Counted from the stretch's first letter, positions 57,701-64,000 are shown. The stretch: 64,000 nt of DNA from Marinilabilia salmonicolor (GCF_003003035.1 NZ_PVTS01000021.1:1-64000), one strand, 5' to 3'. A program made the numbers and translations. Notes: a model not told the origin generated them from the letters alone.

Positions 57701-58925
57701 CTTCTACCTCATAATCTCCGGCATTGGCAATAGTAACATTTGTTACTGTCGGATTTTGATCAGTACTGGTAAATCCATCAGGACCACTCCAGGAATAGCT
57801 ATAAGGAGTAGTACCACCGGAAACTGTAACAGATAAATCAAGCGTTCCGTCAACACACAAAGGCCCATTATTTGAAATATTATCAATAACGGGTTCTTCG
57901 TCAATCGTAACAGTTACACTAGCTGTAGCATTACAATTAGTCGGATTATTAGTATCAACAATTTCAAGTTGGTAATCATAATCTCCCGGGGTTTCTAAAA
58001 CAGTAGGATCCGAAACTGTAATGGTATGACCGGTAACACCACTGCCCAAACCGGGTCCGGTCCAATTATAAACATATCCGGAAGTTTCGGGAGCACTATC
58101 AAAAAGTTCGAAAGGTAACCCCTGACAAATAGGGTCACCTGCAGTTCCACTGGAGGGGCGATAATCTGGGGAAGCACTAGGATTGGGGTAAACAGACAGA
58201 CCAGGCGTGCCGTTCATCTGAGTTTCACAATCGACATCATCGTCATCAACATGAGCAACAACATAATAAGAATAACTTCCAACAGGCAAAGATGATTCAA
58301 TAAAGCTAATTGGATTACCTGTACCATTTCGACCTACAGTGTTTTGCTGAACCCCGTCACGATAAAGATAGTATAAATAACCAACCTCTGAACTTTCAAG
58401 TGTCAATGTTGCTGCCTCACCAAGACAAACGGCAGAATTATCAATATTTAAAGCAAACTGCTCAGGATCTTTCCTTACAATTGTATAATCAAAATCACCA
58501 CCAAAAGTTCCTAAACCCCTTCTAAAACTATATTCAATTACCAAAAAACTATTAAATAACCCCTCTGCAGAAATTTCAGGAATATCTAATTCGACACCAT
58601 TGTTTGGAGCCGAGCCAATAGGATTTAAAAGGTCATTCCGATATACTTCATTTCCTCCTCCATCATAATAATATAATTCCCAAACAACATAGTCATAATC
58701 CTCAGGAGCAGGTAAATTAGTGGGATTGACATATATTTCAGGAGAAGCAGAGGATTCGCAGTAAGCATTTGCTAAATCATCAATAATTCCCTCCTGTCCT
58801 CTGAGGATAGGTGGTACTTCCCTATCTTTTCCGCCACTTTCACGTCCCTGAGCAAACACCCCAGGCCCGGAAAAAGCAAACAATATGGTCAATAAAAAAA
58901 CGAATGAAAGTAAAATTCTCTTCAT
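48771..58925 (-). CDS. Giant SprB-repeat surface protein, T9SS type-B substrate
   Basis: 3384 aa. Signal peptide MKRILLSFVFLLTILFAFSG. Residues about 345-1105 hold nine SprB-like Ig repeats of about 84 aa (NISNNGPVCAGGTLDLSVTV; YSWSGPDGFTST; ANAGDYDVVVTDANGC). The rest is more diverged Ig/PKD-like domains. The C-terminus (about 3290-3384: IPNAFSPNDDGANDYFVISG; VFNRWGNLVFES; LPNGVYFYIYSVYVDGKKK) is the gliding-motility type-B sorting domain. It is likely displayed on the surface as an adhesin or gliding-type filament; actual gliding is not implied. It is followed by porP/sprF and ompA. Confidence 0.93.
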   Translation of the reverse strand: MKRILLSFVFLLTILFAFSGPGVFAQGRESGGKDREVPPILRGQEGIIDDLANAYCESSASPEIYVNPTNLPAPEDYDYVVWELYYYDGGGNEVYRNDLLNPIGSAPNNGVELDIPEISAEGLFNSFLVIEYSFRRGLGTFGGDFDYTIVRKDPEQFALNIDNSAVCLGEAATLTLESSEVGYLYYLYRDGVQQNTVGRNGTGNPISFIESSLPVGSYSYYVVAHVDDDDVDCETQMNGTPGLSVYPNPSASPDYRPSSGTAGDPICQGLPFELFDSAPETSGYVYNWTGPGLGSGVTGHTITVSDPTVLETPGDYDYQLEIVDTNNPTNCNATASVTVTIDEEPVIDNISNNGPLCVDGTLDLSVTVSGGTTPYSYSWSGPDGFTSTDQNPTVTNVTIANAGDYEVEVTDANGCISVTETTTVVINENPTIDDISSNSPVCEGGTLNLSVTAIGGSGPYTYSWSGPDGFTSTNQNPTISNVTLLNSGDYDVVVTDANGCGSATSSVSVVINENPVIDNISNNGPVCAGGTLDLSVTVSGGTAPYTYSWSGPDGFSSTAQNPSIANATTANAGDYDVVVTDANGCNSVTGTTTVVVSDPVIDNISNDGPVCEGADINLSVAVSGGIAPYSYSWSGPDGFTSTDQNPTVTNVAVANAGIYNVTITDSNGCFVTGTTTVVINENPTIDDISSNSPVCEGGTLNLSVTAIGGSGPYTYSWSGPDGFTSTDQNPTISNVTLLNNGDYDVVVTDANGCGSATSSVSVVINENPVIDNISNNGPVCAGSTLDLSVTVSGGTAPYTYSWSGPDGFISTAQNPSIANATTANAGDYDVVVTDANGCNSVTGTTTVVVSDPVIDNISNDGPVCEGADINLSVTVSGGIAPYSYSWSGPDGFTSTDQNPTVTNVAVANAGIYDVTITDSNGCFVTGTTTVVINENPTIDDISSNSPVCEGGTLNLSVTAIGGSGPYTYSWSGPDGFTSTDQNPTISNVTLLNNGDYDVVVTDANGCGSATSSVSVVINENPVIDNISNNGPICAGSTLDLSVTVSGGTALYTYSWSGPDGFSSTAQNPSIANATTANAGDYDVVVTDANGCNSVTSSTTVVVNDLPIVNLPDASTCDGQDVTLTATPSGGSGNYVNYIWYDGGGTEIQSGTSDQLTLTGTDVELANNGATYSATVEDNNGCISAVDDMTLTVNENPSVEILYNTNPETAIDVCLGSSMTLDAQGSGGTGAYTYTWELPDGTTQTGAQVVVDPMALTDGGAYTVSVNDGNCVGTQTIDVTVVEVTATIAVTAPVAGATTICESTSVTFEAGGGDNYEFYHFDSSAGTTTMVYDAGNEWTTSTLEDGDQIYVTAFNALGCSDDSDPITMTVIANPTVAIDYPAGEDNEVCFGEDLSVVADPAGYSNYDFYIFDGTDHIKVSPDGYSSEAFTYPSDSFTDGDEFYIVASSGVGCSGESAHETVVVHTLPNATAANSGPECVGETISLQGGDAGLDSYEWFAPGADLTTDAPIATSMDHDLTNIASSDAGIYTLRVTNVNGCQATATTEVVVNELPVVSLPADYSVCEGTQNHEITATITNGTAPYNVVWEFDDGSGATTVLSGQDETIFSIGSVSAANEGTYTVTVTDANGCVSVQDNVYLTVDAAPGVAFDASSVTEVCDGAQVTLTAFGNGGVVSGSNTDDYEYVWYHEGTLINGVSTATYQFTGDNGINDGLYEVVAIDDNGNGCASPVASMNVTVYELPDATLDVNPAFFIEGTEVTFTAVDGYTSYEFQVNGTTVQGPGVDYVYQDATLQDGDEVTVFVTEDHGAIQCTNSSTVTMTVFDSVEQPVVSVTDEEYCAGAAGATVNVTNPQQDVTYEMVYDDGTAVSGYNQIVYDGTNSVSWSNVLDDNGGTSTPTTFRVKAFWAALTPDGDQLSDPFDITENPVPNQFTMSVDGNSAAGGLTETNCNAGTGYTIGLYDGWQSVDYYLILNGTQVLEVKSGSGVVSEFIFDDTYSYVGEYTIVAQNEFGCTTDILGSFIIEGDEVVIFDLNGENNGQYCEGDADGVELILSGSETGIEYELFRDGMSLGTFTGDGNPLSFGNYTEEGIYRVSVTSAGGCLYAMNNDVTVDMVAAPDEGILTDVNTNNFHFCEGSEGVDIYQDVVQIENYTYELVGPEGVVSTYTGDNSGTGITYEDITVPGEYFVRVTAGGGIGCSSETDVVEVVEDALPDQTLDVDLFGEKCGTYGIATIGIVSSQSGVQYYWENTTTSEVGTEVQTGNGGELAFNVLDEGVYVFHANIIETGCSVQLDNSVEVIEQPLPDDVDVRSEGGEGDCSEPAIIIIDYPQENVEYQLYIEEGGNLIEYHSGGPLHSGGDPIEFDPIIASNTTFVVIATNQITGCESRLSDEIFVNIAGAIKLQVLDPTSGDICNGEAGIEFRLLDSEVGVEYALCLEQGLDVADEIKQTRGGDGGDITFDLESDEGEYYVYAFSAIDGACDIEMANRVELIVNPLPIAYNMVGSGVYCGDEEGAVLGIENSQEGIIYRLQKHTEFGVHLEKEKVGTGDGEPLYFDSVDNIGTTYSVMAISDKGCTSSMKDSVEVSYSDEEPEVPDVTESISMCGESYKEVEFNSVQEDATYHLYDSTGELVSESEVEGGELVNPLYILETGEYTVSASWDGGCMSEGVTITVVEGAIPVVTVPDYTRLVCPGETAYIKYDISEDDQTLGWSYSIVSSEYVSYLSQADAELSENGDSLIWTVTDAGSYYVAVEGCDIDYSSRIDLEFADDITMPSFAQDEFFYCHNDDRVILSINNVDTEGNYVYRLIDEEGNRYGAVFSSDSPEDWYFEPKVGEDTPVSYGLVAKDIDSGCEVPMEVIEFVSVFQRPEPNVYEVTPEEIMINPSDGGVVIGLENSQTNVTYRLYLEGSTDVIDAVPGTDGEAVNFDPVVLPGVYEVYALFDGWGCEMTFMGSSTVLEEGISDYDVIVPRNFCEDDPTAVTVQLTGSDSGVTYRLWRSIGETEPVLVVGSDRTGNGMGFSFAPDYIDEIYYDWEISYYVEASKEGQPAVMMNDGAPAVTSVWERPSNQSFSVQNGGGQCYEGQPLTIQLDNAEKYYSYRLEYKQLAGSDEFMSVLEHKTYNGGPEYPSWDVENAGNYRIIAYNPGCQAVDPDQEVKVSEFEEVNVRDLFLRIDGSNISDTISLTDNAYLDPRLTLDQFVYEIEHPVVDSFTYENGYMDVETRLIESYGGVGRDLIYLNHLPGFKGKDFVKYSIAIEQCMFLDSDNKPVYEKADTGIVTVIISDEKLPNDDEVLIPNAFSPNDDGANDYFVISGTEAVNRSILTVFNRWGNLVFESKDKKYSGEWDGTSNVSNMVSIGEELPNGVYFYIYSVYVDGKKKEYNGFIELRR
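55620..57650 (-). repeat. 759-bp higher-order repeat inside the giant gene
   Basis: Three-domain unit of 253 codons (domains B, C, D). AATGGTGGGATTTTC occurs at 56112 (within one base), 56871 and 57630, exactly 759 nt apart between the last two. The order is B-C-D, B-C-D, B-C. Base identity between units is very high, unlike the diverged repeats elsewhere in the protein, so this segment was duplicated recently. Confidence 0.85.
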
Positions 58926-59136
58926 GGCTTCTCGTTTAGGGTAATGCTTAGCTCAACTTCACGATGGCATTCTTCACTTAAATAGCAAAAATAATTTTAT
59001 TCAACTATTCCTTATACTTTATGGCCAATTATTTATTAACAATTTGCAGGAAACCTCTTCCAAGTGAAGAATATTGCCCGGACATACTTAATATAAAAGA
59101 CCAACTTTTCAACGATAAATTTTAAAATTCAACCGG
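58926..59136 (-). other. Long 5' leader of the giant gene
   Basis: About 205 nt of untranslated AT-rich sequence between the predicted promoter and the ATG of the giant gene. No riboswitch class or strong hairpin is recognised. Confidence 0.4.
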
Positions 59137-59166
59137 CAAACTTAAACAAAAATTTCTAAAAATCAA
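59137..59166 (-). promoter_or_regulatory. Promoter of the T9SS surface operon
   Basis: On the minus strand TTG (59164-59166), a 19-nt spacer, and TAAGTTTG (59137-59144) fit the Bacteroidetes -33/-7 pattern with optimal spacing. Confidence 0.55.
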
Positions 59167-59416
59167 TTTGTTAAGAAAGCCTCAACACTCAATCTGTCTT
59201 TAATTCTTTCAAAATGAACACCATTAAAAAAATGTTAATTTAGAAAGTATATAAATTTCCTCAATTTTTGTACGTTATTGAGCCGTGTTTGTTTCAATAC
59301 CCAGCAAAATAAAGGCCTTTCATTCAAAATTTTAAATCAAAAAAATACTTCAACAAACATTAATCTCTTAAAAGTTGTATTTTATCATTAAATGCAGGAC
59401 GTTCGTCAATCCTATC

Positions 59417-60061
59417 TCAACTTAAAAGCTTGTTTAAAAGTTGCGGTTTTTCTTCCAAAGCCATTCTTGCAATTTTGATATAATCACTTAACCAATCCTG
59501 CAATGCCATCACTTTCTTCTTCTTTTTCCTGGTCATTTCCTTGGATAAGTTCTTGGCATGTTCGAATCGCGTATTGAGTTCCTCCAGTTTTTCCAGATCT
59601 TCAAGAATGTTATCCAGGTCACCCCTTTTCACTCCAAAACCCTTTAAAGCATCCAACCATGAAGTTTCTGCAATAAGGTTTTTACAAAACATATAAACCT
59701 GGCGATACCATTCATCAAATTGCTTCTCACGGGGCCCATTCAGCCCCAGTGTTTTGCCTGCGAATTCATTATCATCAAACACAATTCGCCCTAACTTAAC
59801 GATTCTCATGTATCTTTTTTGCAAATTCTTATGCAAATCCCCTCTTTGCCTGTTTAACTCTTTTCGTCGTTCCTGTGCGGCTTCCTGCTCCTGGTCAATC
59901 TGACGCACTGCTTCAAGCAACTCCCTTCCCTGCTCCATCTCTTTCAAACCATATCCAAAAGAACTCATCGATGACACCAGACCCTGATCAGTTAAGCTCT
60001 GCCCAAGCACATCATCAACTTTATTTACAAAGTTTTCAAATGGTAATTTTGAATAATGCAT
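59417..60061 (-). CDS. Hypothetical coiled-coil protein
   Basis: 214 aa, no signal peptide, mostly helical and charged. Coiled coil at about 45-85 (EMEQGRELLEAVRQIDQEQE; AAQERRKELNRQRGDLHKNL) and a second at 145-175. It contains TLGLNGPREKQFDEWYRQVY and a basic patch KEMTRKKKKKVMAL. I recognise no family or function. Flanked by gene-poor AT-rich DNA on both sides (490 and 775 nt), it stands alone. The ORF length and codon pattern support a real gene. Confidence 0.65.
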   Translation of the reverse strand: MHYSKLPFENFVNKVDDVLGQSLTDQGLVSSMSSFGYGLKEMEQGRELLEAVRQIDQEQEAAQERRKELNRQRGDLHKNLQKRYMRIVKLGRIVFDDNEFAGKTLGLNGPREKQFDEWYRQVYMFCKNLIAETSWLDALKGFGVKRGDLDNILEDLEKLEELNTRFEHAKNLSKEMTRKKKKKVMALQDWLSDYIKIARMALEEKPQLLNKLLS

Positions 60062-60763
60062 ATCTATTAAAAATAAAATAAGCCTAATTTATTTTTGCAA
60101 TATCTAAATTATAAATTTAATTAACAAATTTTTTTTTCATTTGCTGAGATAAAAAATCAGCTTAAATTTTATTCCAGAAAGAAATAATTTTATTCAAATC
60201 CTTTAATTTTATCAAATATTTAAAAATTTCATCTAAGAAAATTAATAAATAATTATTCTGCACAGCTATACATTATCATTGATTTACTGAAACTTACACA
60301 ATTGATAACATTTCGTATCTAGAAGATAATTAAATAAAACAGGGAATATCAGAAGAATAGATAATTTACCATAGAGAAAAAAATTATAAATATTTTTATA
60401 ATAGATAGAGAAAAAAATGTTCTACCTTGATTTATAGATTTTTGTGAATAGAAAGAAAGCAACCTAAAAATATTTAAATAAGTGTCCTGCTTTTAAGAAT
60501 AAGAATCGCTCAAATTCAAACATCTTCCTATCTTACAGCATCCTTACAACAAAACCTTAAAACAGCAATCCTTTCTGTGCGTACCTTGTCCGTATCTTGT
60601 TCAACTCAAAAAAAGCCGAACAGGAATCGAACAAGCTTCGAAGGTACATTACGACAAGCTTGATTATACAGCTAAGAAGGGGAGGTCGATTGCCGAAGAG
60701 ACAAATTAGGAGGGGAAGTGGATAATAACCCAATGGAGGACAAAATCGTCGGAGACGAGAAAT
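60062..60763. other. Gene-free AT-rich region
   Basis: About 700 nt with no usable open frame. The first 400 nt are extremely AT-rich with oligo-A/T runs; from about 60550 base composition becomes normal and contains CGTACCTTGTCCGTATCTTG but no recognisable RNA or repeat. The promoter of the gene at 59417 should lie here. Confidence 0.35.
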
Positions 60764-60792
60764 AAAAAACCCCTCGTACGGAAACGAGGGGC
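60764..60792 (-). terminator. Rho-independent terminator after the DUF2027-Smr gene
   Basis: On the minus strand GCCCCTCGT, a 6-nt loop, ACGAGGGG, then TTTTTTATTT. Located 45 nt past the stop. Strong intrinsic terminator. Confidence 0.85.
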
Positions 60793-60836
60793 AAGAAGAA
60801 AACTTTTATGAGTAAATCATATATTGACCTAACTAC

Positions 60837-61898
60837 CTAAATTATCACCATAGTCGCGCCATAACCATATTCCCGGAAAGATGCATCCTGGAAATTATGC
60901 GCTTTATACCTTGTATTCAGCAGACGCCTTACCTCATGCTTAAGGGTTCCATTGCCCAAACCATGGATAAAGACAATCTTCTGACCTTTCTTCTTCTGAT
61001 TTTCCTCCATCACTTCTTTAAAGCGATCGGTCTGTAGCTTTAACATATCGGCATTGGAAAGTCCACGAGTGTCATCCAGTAACTCATGGATATGTAAATC
61101 AACTTCAATGATATCGGGATTACTTTTCTTTGCTGTTTTGGGAGTTGAAGACTTCAGCTCCCCTTTTTCACGGAGAACTTTGCGCGTTTCCTGTTTAGTG
61201 AGGTTTTCCATCTGACGCTCCAGTTCATTTTTTATGACCGGTAACAACACAGCTCGATCATAGAAAAAGTCATTATTCTTAAAAGCATGGTCTTTGAAAA
61301 ACTTGTGTGCTTTAATCTTCATCACTTCGTTTACCGGATCAAAAAGTGCAAATGGCTTGTCCTTTCGGTAAAGCACTACTTGCACATGCCAGGAAACATC
61401 CAGTTTGGAAGCATCCAGTTGATCAAGCGACTCCTTGGTATTAGGTTGGATCCGACCATTGTATAACTCCCGGGCCAGTCCGTCCTCTCCCATCTCCACA
61501 ATCAGAAAAAGACAATAGAAGTTACTGTCATTGACCAAATGAAAGTCCACCATCTGTTTATCGCCCTGATGTCCTCCATCAAGAAAGGCCATATAAAACC
61601 GTGGATTTCTGTCATCGTGTCTTTCGTCCGTTTCGGCAACATCATCCTCCTCCATTTCCGGTTCTTCCTGCGGCGCTGATAGTTGTTCTACAGGTTGTCC
61701 CCCCTTGCTGGAAGAAGAGGTCTGGGGAGCCGTTTCACCTCTTTCTATTACTACAATCTCATTGGCCGGCATGGGAACTTCAAAACCAATCTCATCTTCC
61801 ACGTAAACAATTTTCCCTTCTACCCGGGTGACCAGTCCGCCTCCCACATCGTTCAAAAATCTCACTTTGTCTCCGGGTCTTATGTCTGTGTTTTTCAT
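60837..61898 (-). CDS. DUF2027 protein with C-terminal Smr domain
   Basis: 353 aa. N-terminal SH3-like barrel (IRPGDKVRFLNDVGGGLVTR; VYVEDEIGFEVPMPANEIVV), an acidic linker, a central DUF2027 region (FYMAFLDGGHQGDKQMVDFH; FYCLFLIVEMGEDGLARELY), and an Smr domain at about 268-353 with DLHIHELLDDTRGLSNADML, the catalytic-type IVFIHGLGNGTLKHEVRRLL and YGYGATMVII. Smr domains nick or bind nucleic acids, including in ribosome rescue. This architecture is a Bacteroidetes speciality and its cellular role is undetermined. Confidence 0.92.
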   Translation of the reverse strand: MKNTDIRPGDKVRFLNDVGGGLVTRVEGKIVYVEDEIGFEVPMPANEIVVIERGETAPQTSSSSKGGQPVEQLSAPQEEPEMEEDDVAETDERHDDRNPRFYMAFLDGGHQGDKQMVDFHLVNDSNFYCLFLIVEMGEDGLARELYNGRIQPNTKESLDQLDASKLDVSWHVQVVLYRKDKPFALFDPVNEVMKIKAHKFFKDHAFKNNDFFYDRAVLLPVIKNELERQMENLTKQETRKVLREKGELKSSTPKTAKKSNPDIIEVDLHIHELLDDTRGLSNADMLKLQTDRFKEVMEENQKKKGQKIVFIHGLGNGTLKHEVRRLLNTRYKAHNFQDASFREYGYGATMVII

Positions 61899-61921
61899 AG
61901 TTTGTAAGCTTTAGGGCAAAG

Positions 61922-61949
61922 GTAAAGGAAATTCGTGAATTTCCTTTAC
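61922..61949. repeat. 28-nt palindrome left of the RAYT gene
   Basis: GTAAAGGAAATTC-GTG-AATTTCCTTTAC, 12-13-bp perfect arms. It lies 2 nt past the end of the RAYT gene. Same architecture as the palindrome at 62789, with a shared AAATTC(G/A)TGAATTT core. Confidence 0.75.
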
Positions 61950-61950
61950 G

Positions 61951-62574
61951 CTATGCCCTATCATAAAAGGTATCTTGTTTCCAGTTCTTTGGATTGTTGA
62001 TGATGTAGTTTTTTATATTAATGTAAGATGCCCTGCGACGGATAACGTGATCGTGATAATCATGTTGCCAGTTTTTTGTCCCGGGCGTTTTGCGAAGAAT
62101 ATTAATATCCTTAGACGTTTTCATTTGTAGTTTTCCCATAAGCTTTGGAATGATCATTCGTCTGCGAAGTTTACAATATTCCTCTACCTCCTTTTTGGTG
62201 GGTTGATATTTAGGCTTATTCCACCACTTATGAGAAAAATAAAACTCGTGGTTTTTCTGCATATTGTAATCATCCACTTCTGATATACCATTATAAAAGC
62301 CATATTCCTTCAATATGATTAACAAATGAAAATGATTAGGAATAACGACCCACTCATCCAAAATAATGCGTGGATGATGCTCCGGTATCTTCAAGACCTC
62401 TTTTTTCACAATTTCACCATATTCAGAGTAAACCATTTTTTGGTTGGCTACATGCCCCAATATCCAATGATGATCCTGGATATTATTGGTAATAAAGTAT
62501 TGTCCCGGAGCAGAATAATTTAATATCCGCATACGGTTACCCTCAATGCGATACTTGTTTCGAAACTTTGTCAT
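61951..62574 (-). CDS. REP-associated tyrosine transposase (RAYT, IS200-like)
   Basis: 207 aa of the Y1 transposase/RAYT family. N-terminal GQYFITNNIQDHHWILG, His-hydrophobic-His motif PNHFHLLIIL, and a C-terminal tyrosine-bearing helix (RASYINIKNYIINNPKNW) with WQHDYHDHVIR upstream. Domesticated RAYTs process palindromic REP repeats; here the gene is bracketed by two 28-nt palindromes (61922, 62789). No IS200-like ends are visible, so it is not an obvious autonomous element. Confidence 0.9.
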   Translation of the reverse strand: MTKFRNKYRIEGNRMRILNYSAPGQYFITNNIQDHHWILGHVANQKMVYSEYGEIVKKEVLKIPEHHPRIILDEWVVIPNHFHLLIILKEYGFYNGISEVDDYNMQKNHEFYFSHKWWNKPKYQPTKKEVEEYCKLRRRMIIPKLMGKLQMKTSKDINILRKTPGTKNWQHDYHDHVIRRRASYINIKNYIINNPKNWKQDTFYDRA

Positions 62575-62712
62575 AAGGTTTGGGTTTCAAGGTTACTTGC
62601 TGAATGACAAATAAATATACTAGTTTCCTGACGTTTTTTCAACTACTTTTGTTTTTCGACAACAGTAAACCCACTGAAAACATGTTTTAAGACAAAGAAA
62701 GAGTTAAAACCA

Positions 62713-62784
62713 GAAAGCAACTTACACAACAGGGAGCAACTTGCACTTTAGAAAGAAACTTACACTATGGAAAGCAACTTGCCC
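62713..62784. repeat. Four direct repeats of about 19-20 bp upstream of queA
   Basis: AAAGCAACTTACAC, GAGCAACTTGCAC, AAGAAACTTACAC and AAGCAACTTGCCC follow one another at 19-20-nt spacing. They lie between the RAYT gene and the second palindrome. Role unknown. Confidence 0.65.
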
Positions 62785-62788
62785 GTCC

Positions 62789-62816
62789 GTATAGAAAATT
62801 CATGAATTTTCTATAC
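62789..62816. repeat. 28-nt palindrome right of the RAYT gene
   Basis: GTATAGAAAATTC-ATG-AATTTTCTATAC, perfect arms, 42 nt before queA. Compared with 61922 the arms differ at several positions but stay fully paired. Confidence 0.75.
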
Positions 62817-62857
62817 TTTGGCGCAAAAAAAAGAGAACAACCACACAAACAGTAAAA

Positions 62858-64000
62858 ATGCACATTTCTATAGACCAGTACACGTACAACCTTCCGACCG
62901 AAAAAATAGCCAAATACCCGCTTACAGAGAGGGACCAGTCCAAACTACTACTTTTCAGCGATGGCTCCATAGACAATAAGACCTTCAGTGACCTCCCGAA
63001 CCTCATTCCTGCAGATGCTATGCTGCTTTTCAATAACACCAAGGTAATCAGAGCCCGTCTTCCTTTTCGAAAAGCAACAGGAGCACGCATAGAAATATTT
63101 TGTCTGGAGCCTGCCTCCCCAACCGATGTAGCCATTGCTTTTGAACAAACACAAGAGGTAACATGGAACTGCATGGTGGGCAACCTCAAAAAATGGAAAG
63201 AGGGTGCTTTGGAAATGGAAGTAGATACCGGTAAAACACCTGTGGTGGTTAAAGCAGAAAAAGTTTCCAAAACAAACGACGGCTTCGTAATTCGATTTCG
63301 CTGGGAAAATCCGGAATACACTTTTTCGGAACTGATGGAAGCCATGGGCAAAACACCAATCCCTCCCTATCTGGAACGTGAATCTGAGGAACTCGACACC
63401 GAGCGCTACCAGACAGTTTACTCACGGGAACAGGGATCAGTGGCTGCTCCCACAGCAGGTTTACATTTCACCCCGGAGGTAATGAACAGTCTTAAAAACA
63501 AAGGCGTTTTACTCACCAACCTGACGCTTCATGTGGGTGCCGGGACTTTTCGGCCGGTAAAAAGTGAAACCATAGCCGACCATAAAATGCACACGGAGCA
63601 CTTCAGGGTGCCACTGGAAACCCTAAAGCAACTAAAGAACCATACGGGGCCTAAAGTTGCCGTAGGCACTACAACTCTTAGAACACTGGAATCGCTATAC
63701 TGGGCCGGAGTACTGGCACACCGGGGAAAAGCATTTCACCACATAGAACAATGGACACCTTATAATAATGAAGGAATGATTTCCTTTGAAGACGCCATCT
63801 CTCATTTAATCGAAGCCACGGAAAAAGAGGGAAAATCACACTTTGAGGGATCAACAGCCATCATCATTGTTCCTGGTTATGAAGTCCGGTCAATTAAGGG
63901 ATTGGTTACCAATTTCCACCAACCGGGCAGCACCCTGCTCCTTTTGGTTGCAGCTATCGTCGGAGAGAACTGGAAAAAGATTTACGACCACGCGCTCAAA
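62858..64000 (+). CDS. queA: S-adenosylmethionine:tRNA ribosyltransferase-isomerase (3' truncated)
   Basis: 381 codons from ATG 62858 to the window edge in one open frame. QueA transfers the ribosyl group of S-adenosylmethionine to preQ1 in tRNA, giving epoxyqueuosine. Motifs: NLPTEKIAKYPLTERDQSKL, DAMLLFNNTKVIRARL, MGKTPIPPYLER, APTAGLHFT, HVGAGTFRPVK, VAVGTTTLRTLESL and LVTNFHQPGSTLLLLVAAIV. The frame runs off the right edge. Only the last few percent of the protein appears missing. The opposite-strand frame at 62800-63351 is a shadow. Confidence 0.96.
   Translation, partial: MHISIDQYTYNLPTEKIAKYPLTERDQSKLLLFSDGSIDNKTFSDLPNLIPADAMLLFNNTKVIRARLPFRKATGARIEIFCLEPASPTDVAIAFEQTQEVTWNCMVGNLKKWKEGALEMEVDTGKTPVVVKAEKVSKTNDGFVIRFRWENPEYTFSELMEAMGKTPIPPYLERESEELDTERYQTVYSREQGSVAAPTAGLHFTPEVMNSLKNKGVLLTNLTLHVGAGTFRPVKSETIADHKMHTEHFRVPLETLKQLKNHTGPKVAVGTTTLRTLESLYWAGVLAHRGKAFHHIEQWTPYNNEGMISFEDAISHLIEATEKEGKSHFEGSTAIIIVPGYEVRSIKGLVTNFHQPGSTLLLLVAAIVGENWKKIYDHALK

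Noticed and set aside
55620-57900. CRISPR-like regularity
   Set aside because: The repeats are coding Ig-like domains of about 84 codons in one open frame, not short repeats with unique spacers, and no cas genes occur.
62713-62784. Plasmid-type iterons marking a replication origin
   Set aside because: No Rep gene, DnaA boxes or AT-rich unwinding region adjoin, and the neighbourhood is chromosomal housekeeping.
62800-63351. 183-codon minus-strand frame
   Set aside because: It is the complement of queA, which runs on the plus strand from 62858 to the window edge with clear family motifs.
1-64000. tRNA genes
   Set aside because: I looked for cloverleaf-like segments with GGTTCGA-type T arms in the spacers and found none I could support.

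Overview
The window looks like a chromosomal segment from an anaerobic or facultative member of the Bacteroidetes, plausibly order Bacteroidales/Marinilabiliales. The signs are type IX secretion proteins (PorP/SprF, OmpA/PD40, a type-B gliding C-terminal domain), DUF2027-Smr, DUF4369-thioredoxin and DUF4465 proteins, promoters with the TAnnTTTG -7 box, and a fermentative acetate/butyrate cluster. The genus cannot be fixed from the sequence alone.

Layout. (1) 1-12.0 kb, minus strand: a tandem array of nine secreted, tail-fibre-like paralogues. Each has a variable body with VGIGT-type repeats and a nearly invariant C-terminal cassette ending in a coiled coil. One paralogue is split by a 2171-nt group II intron (6449-8619) whose exact removal restores a 478-aa frame. 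The first gene of the array is frameshifted, and an integrase remnant lies upstream of it. (2) 12.9-16.9 kb: housekeeping genes (DUF721, recF, a TPR membrane protein, ribH, corA). (3) 17-18.5 kb: an orphan PAS histidine kinase. (4) 18.5-23.1 kb, minus strand: an operon of a NikR-like regulator lacking most nickel ligands, a FecB/FecCD/FecE-type ABC importer, and a TsaA(TrmO)-FmdE fusion. (5) 23.3-31.2 kb: envelope and proteolysis genes (adhesin-like, Xaa-Pro aminopeptidase, thioredoxin-domain, DUF4465, and a T9SS-exported serine protease). (6) 31.8-37.6 kb, minus strand: pta, hbd, ackA, ptb, buk, a module for acyl-phosphate fermentation. (7) 37.7-39.0 kb: an intact ISAs1-like insertion sequence with perfect 19-bp ends and a 10-bp target duplication. 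(8) 39.1-44.6 kb: rarA, kdsA, an M48 lipoprotein protease and a YihY/BrkB membrane protein. (9) 44.6-45.0 kb: RNase P RNA. (10) 45.0-59.2 kb, minus strand: a T9SS surface operon of a 3384-aa SprB-repeat protein, PorP/SprF, OmpA-PD40 and a SPOR-like protein. (11) 59.4-64.0 kb: a hypothetical coiled-coil gene, a DUF2027-Smr protein, a RAYT transposase bracketed by two 28-nt palindromes, and queA running off the right edge.

Intergenic DNA is rich in structured repeats: a composite cruciform (31.56-31.73 kb), two homologous long-hairpin elements (32.95-33.07 and 41.81-41.97 kb, the second MITE-like with 8-bp flanking direct repeats), REP-like hairpins, and degenerate 93-bp repeats resembling the 3' end of hbd. 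The most promising unusual systems are the metal-type operon with its altered NikR and TsaA-FmdE fusion, the cassette array with its intron, and the hairpin-element family.
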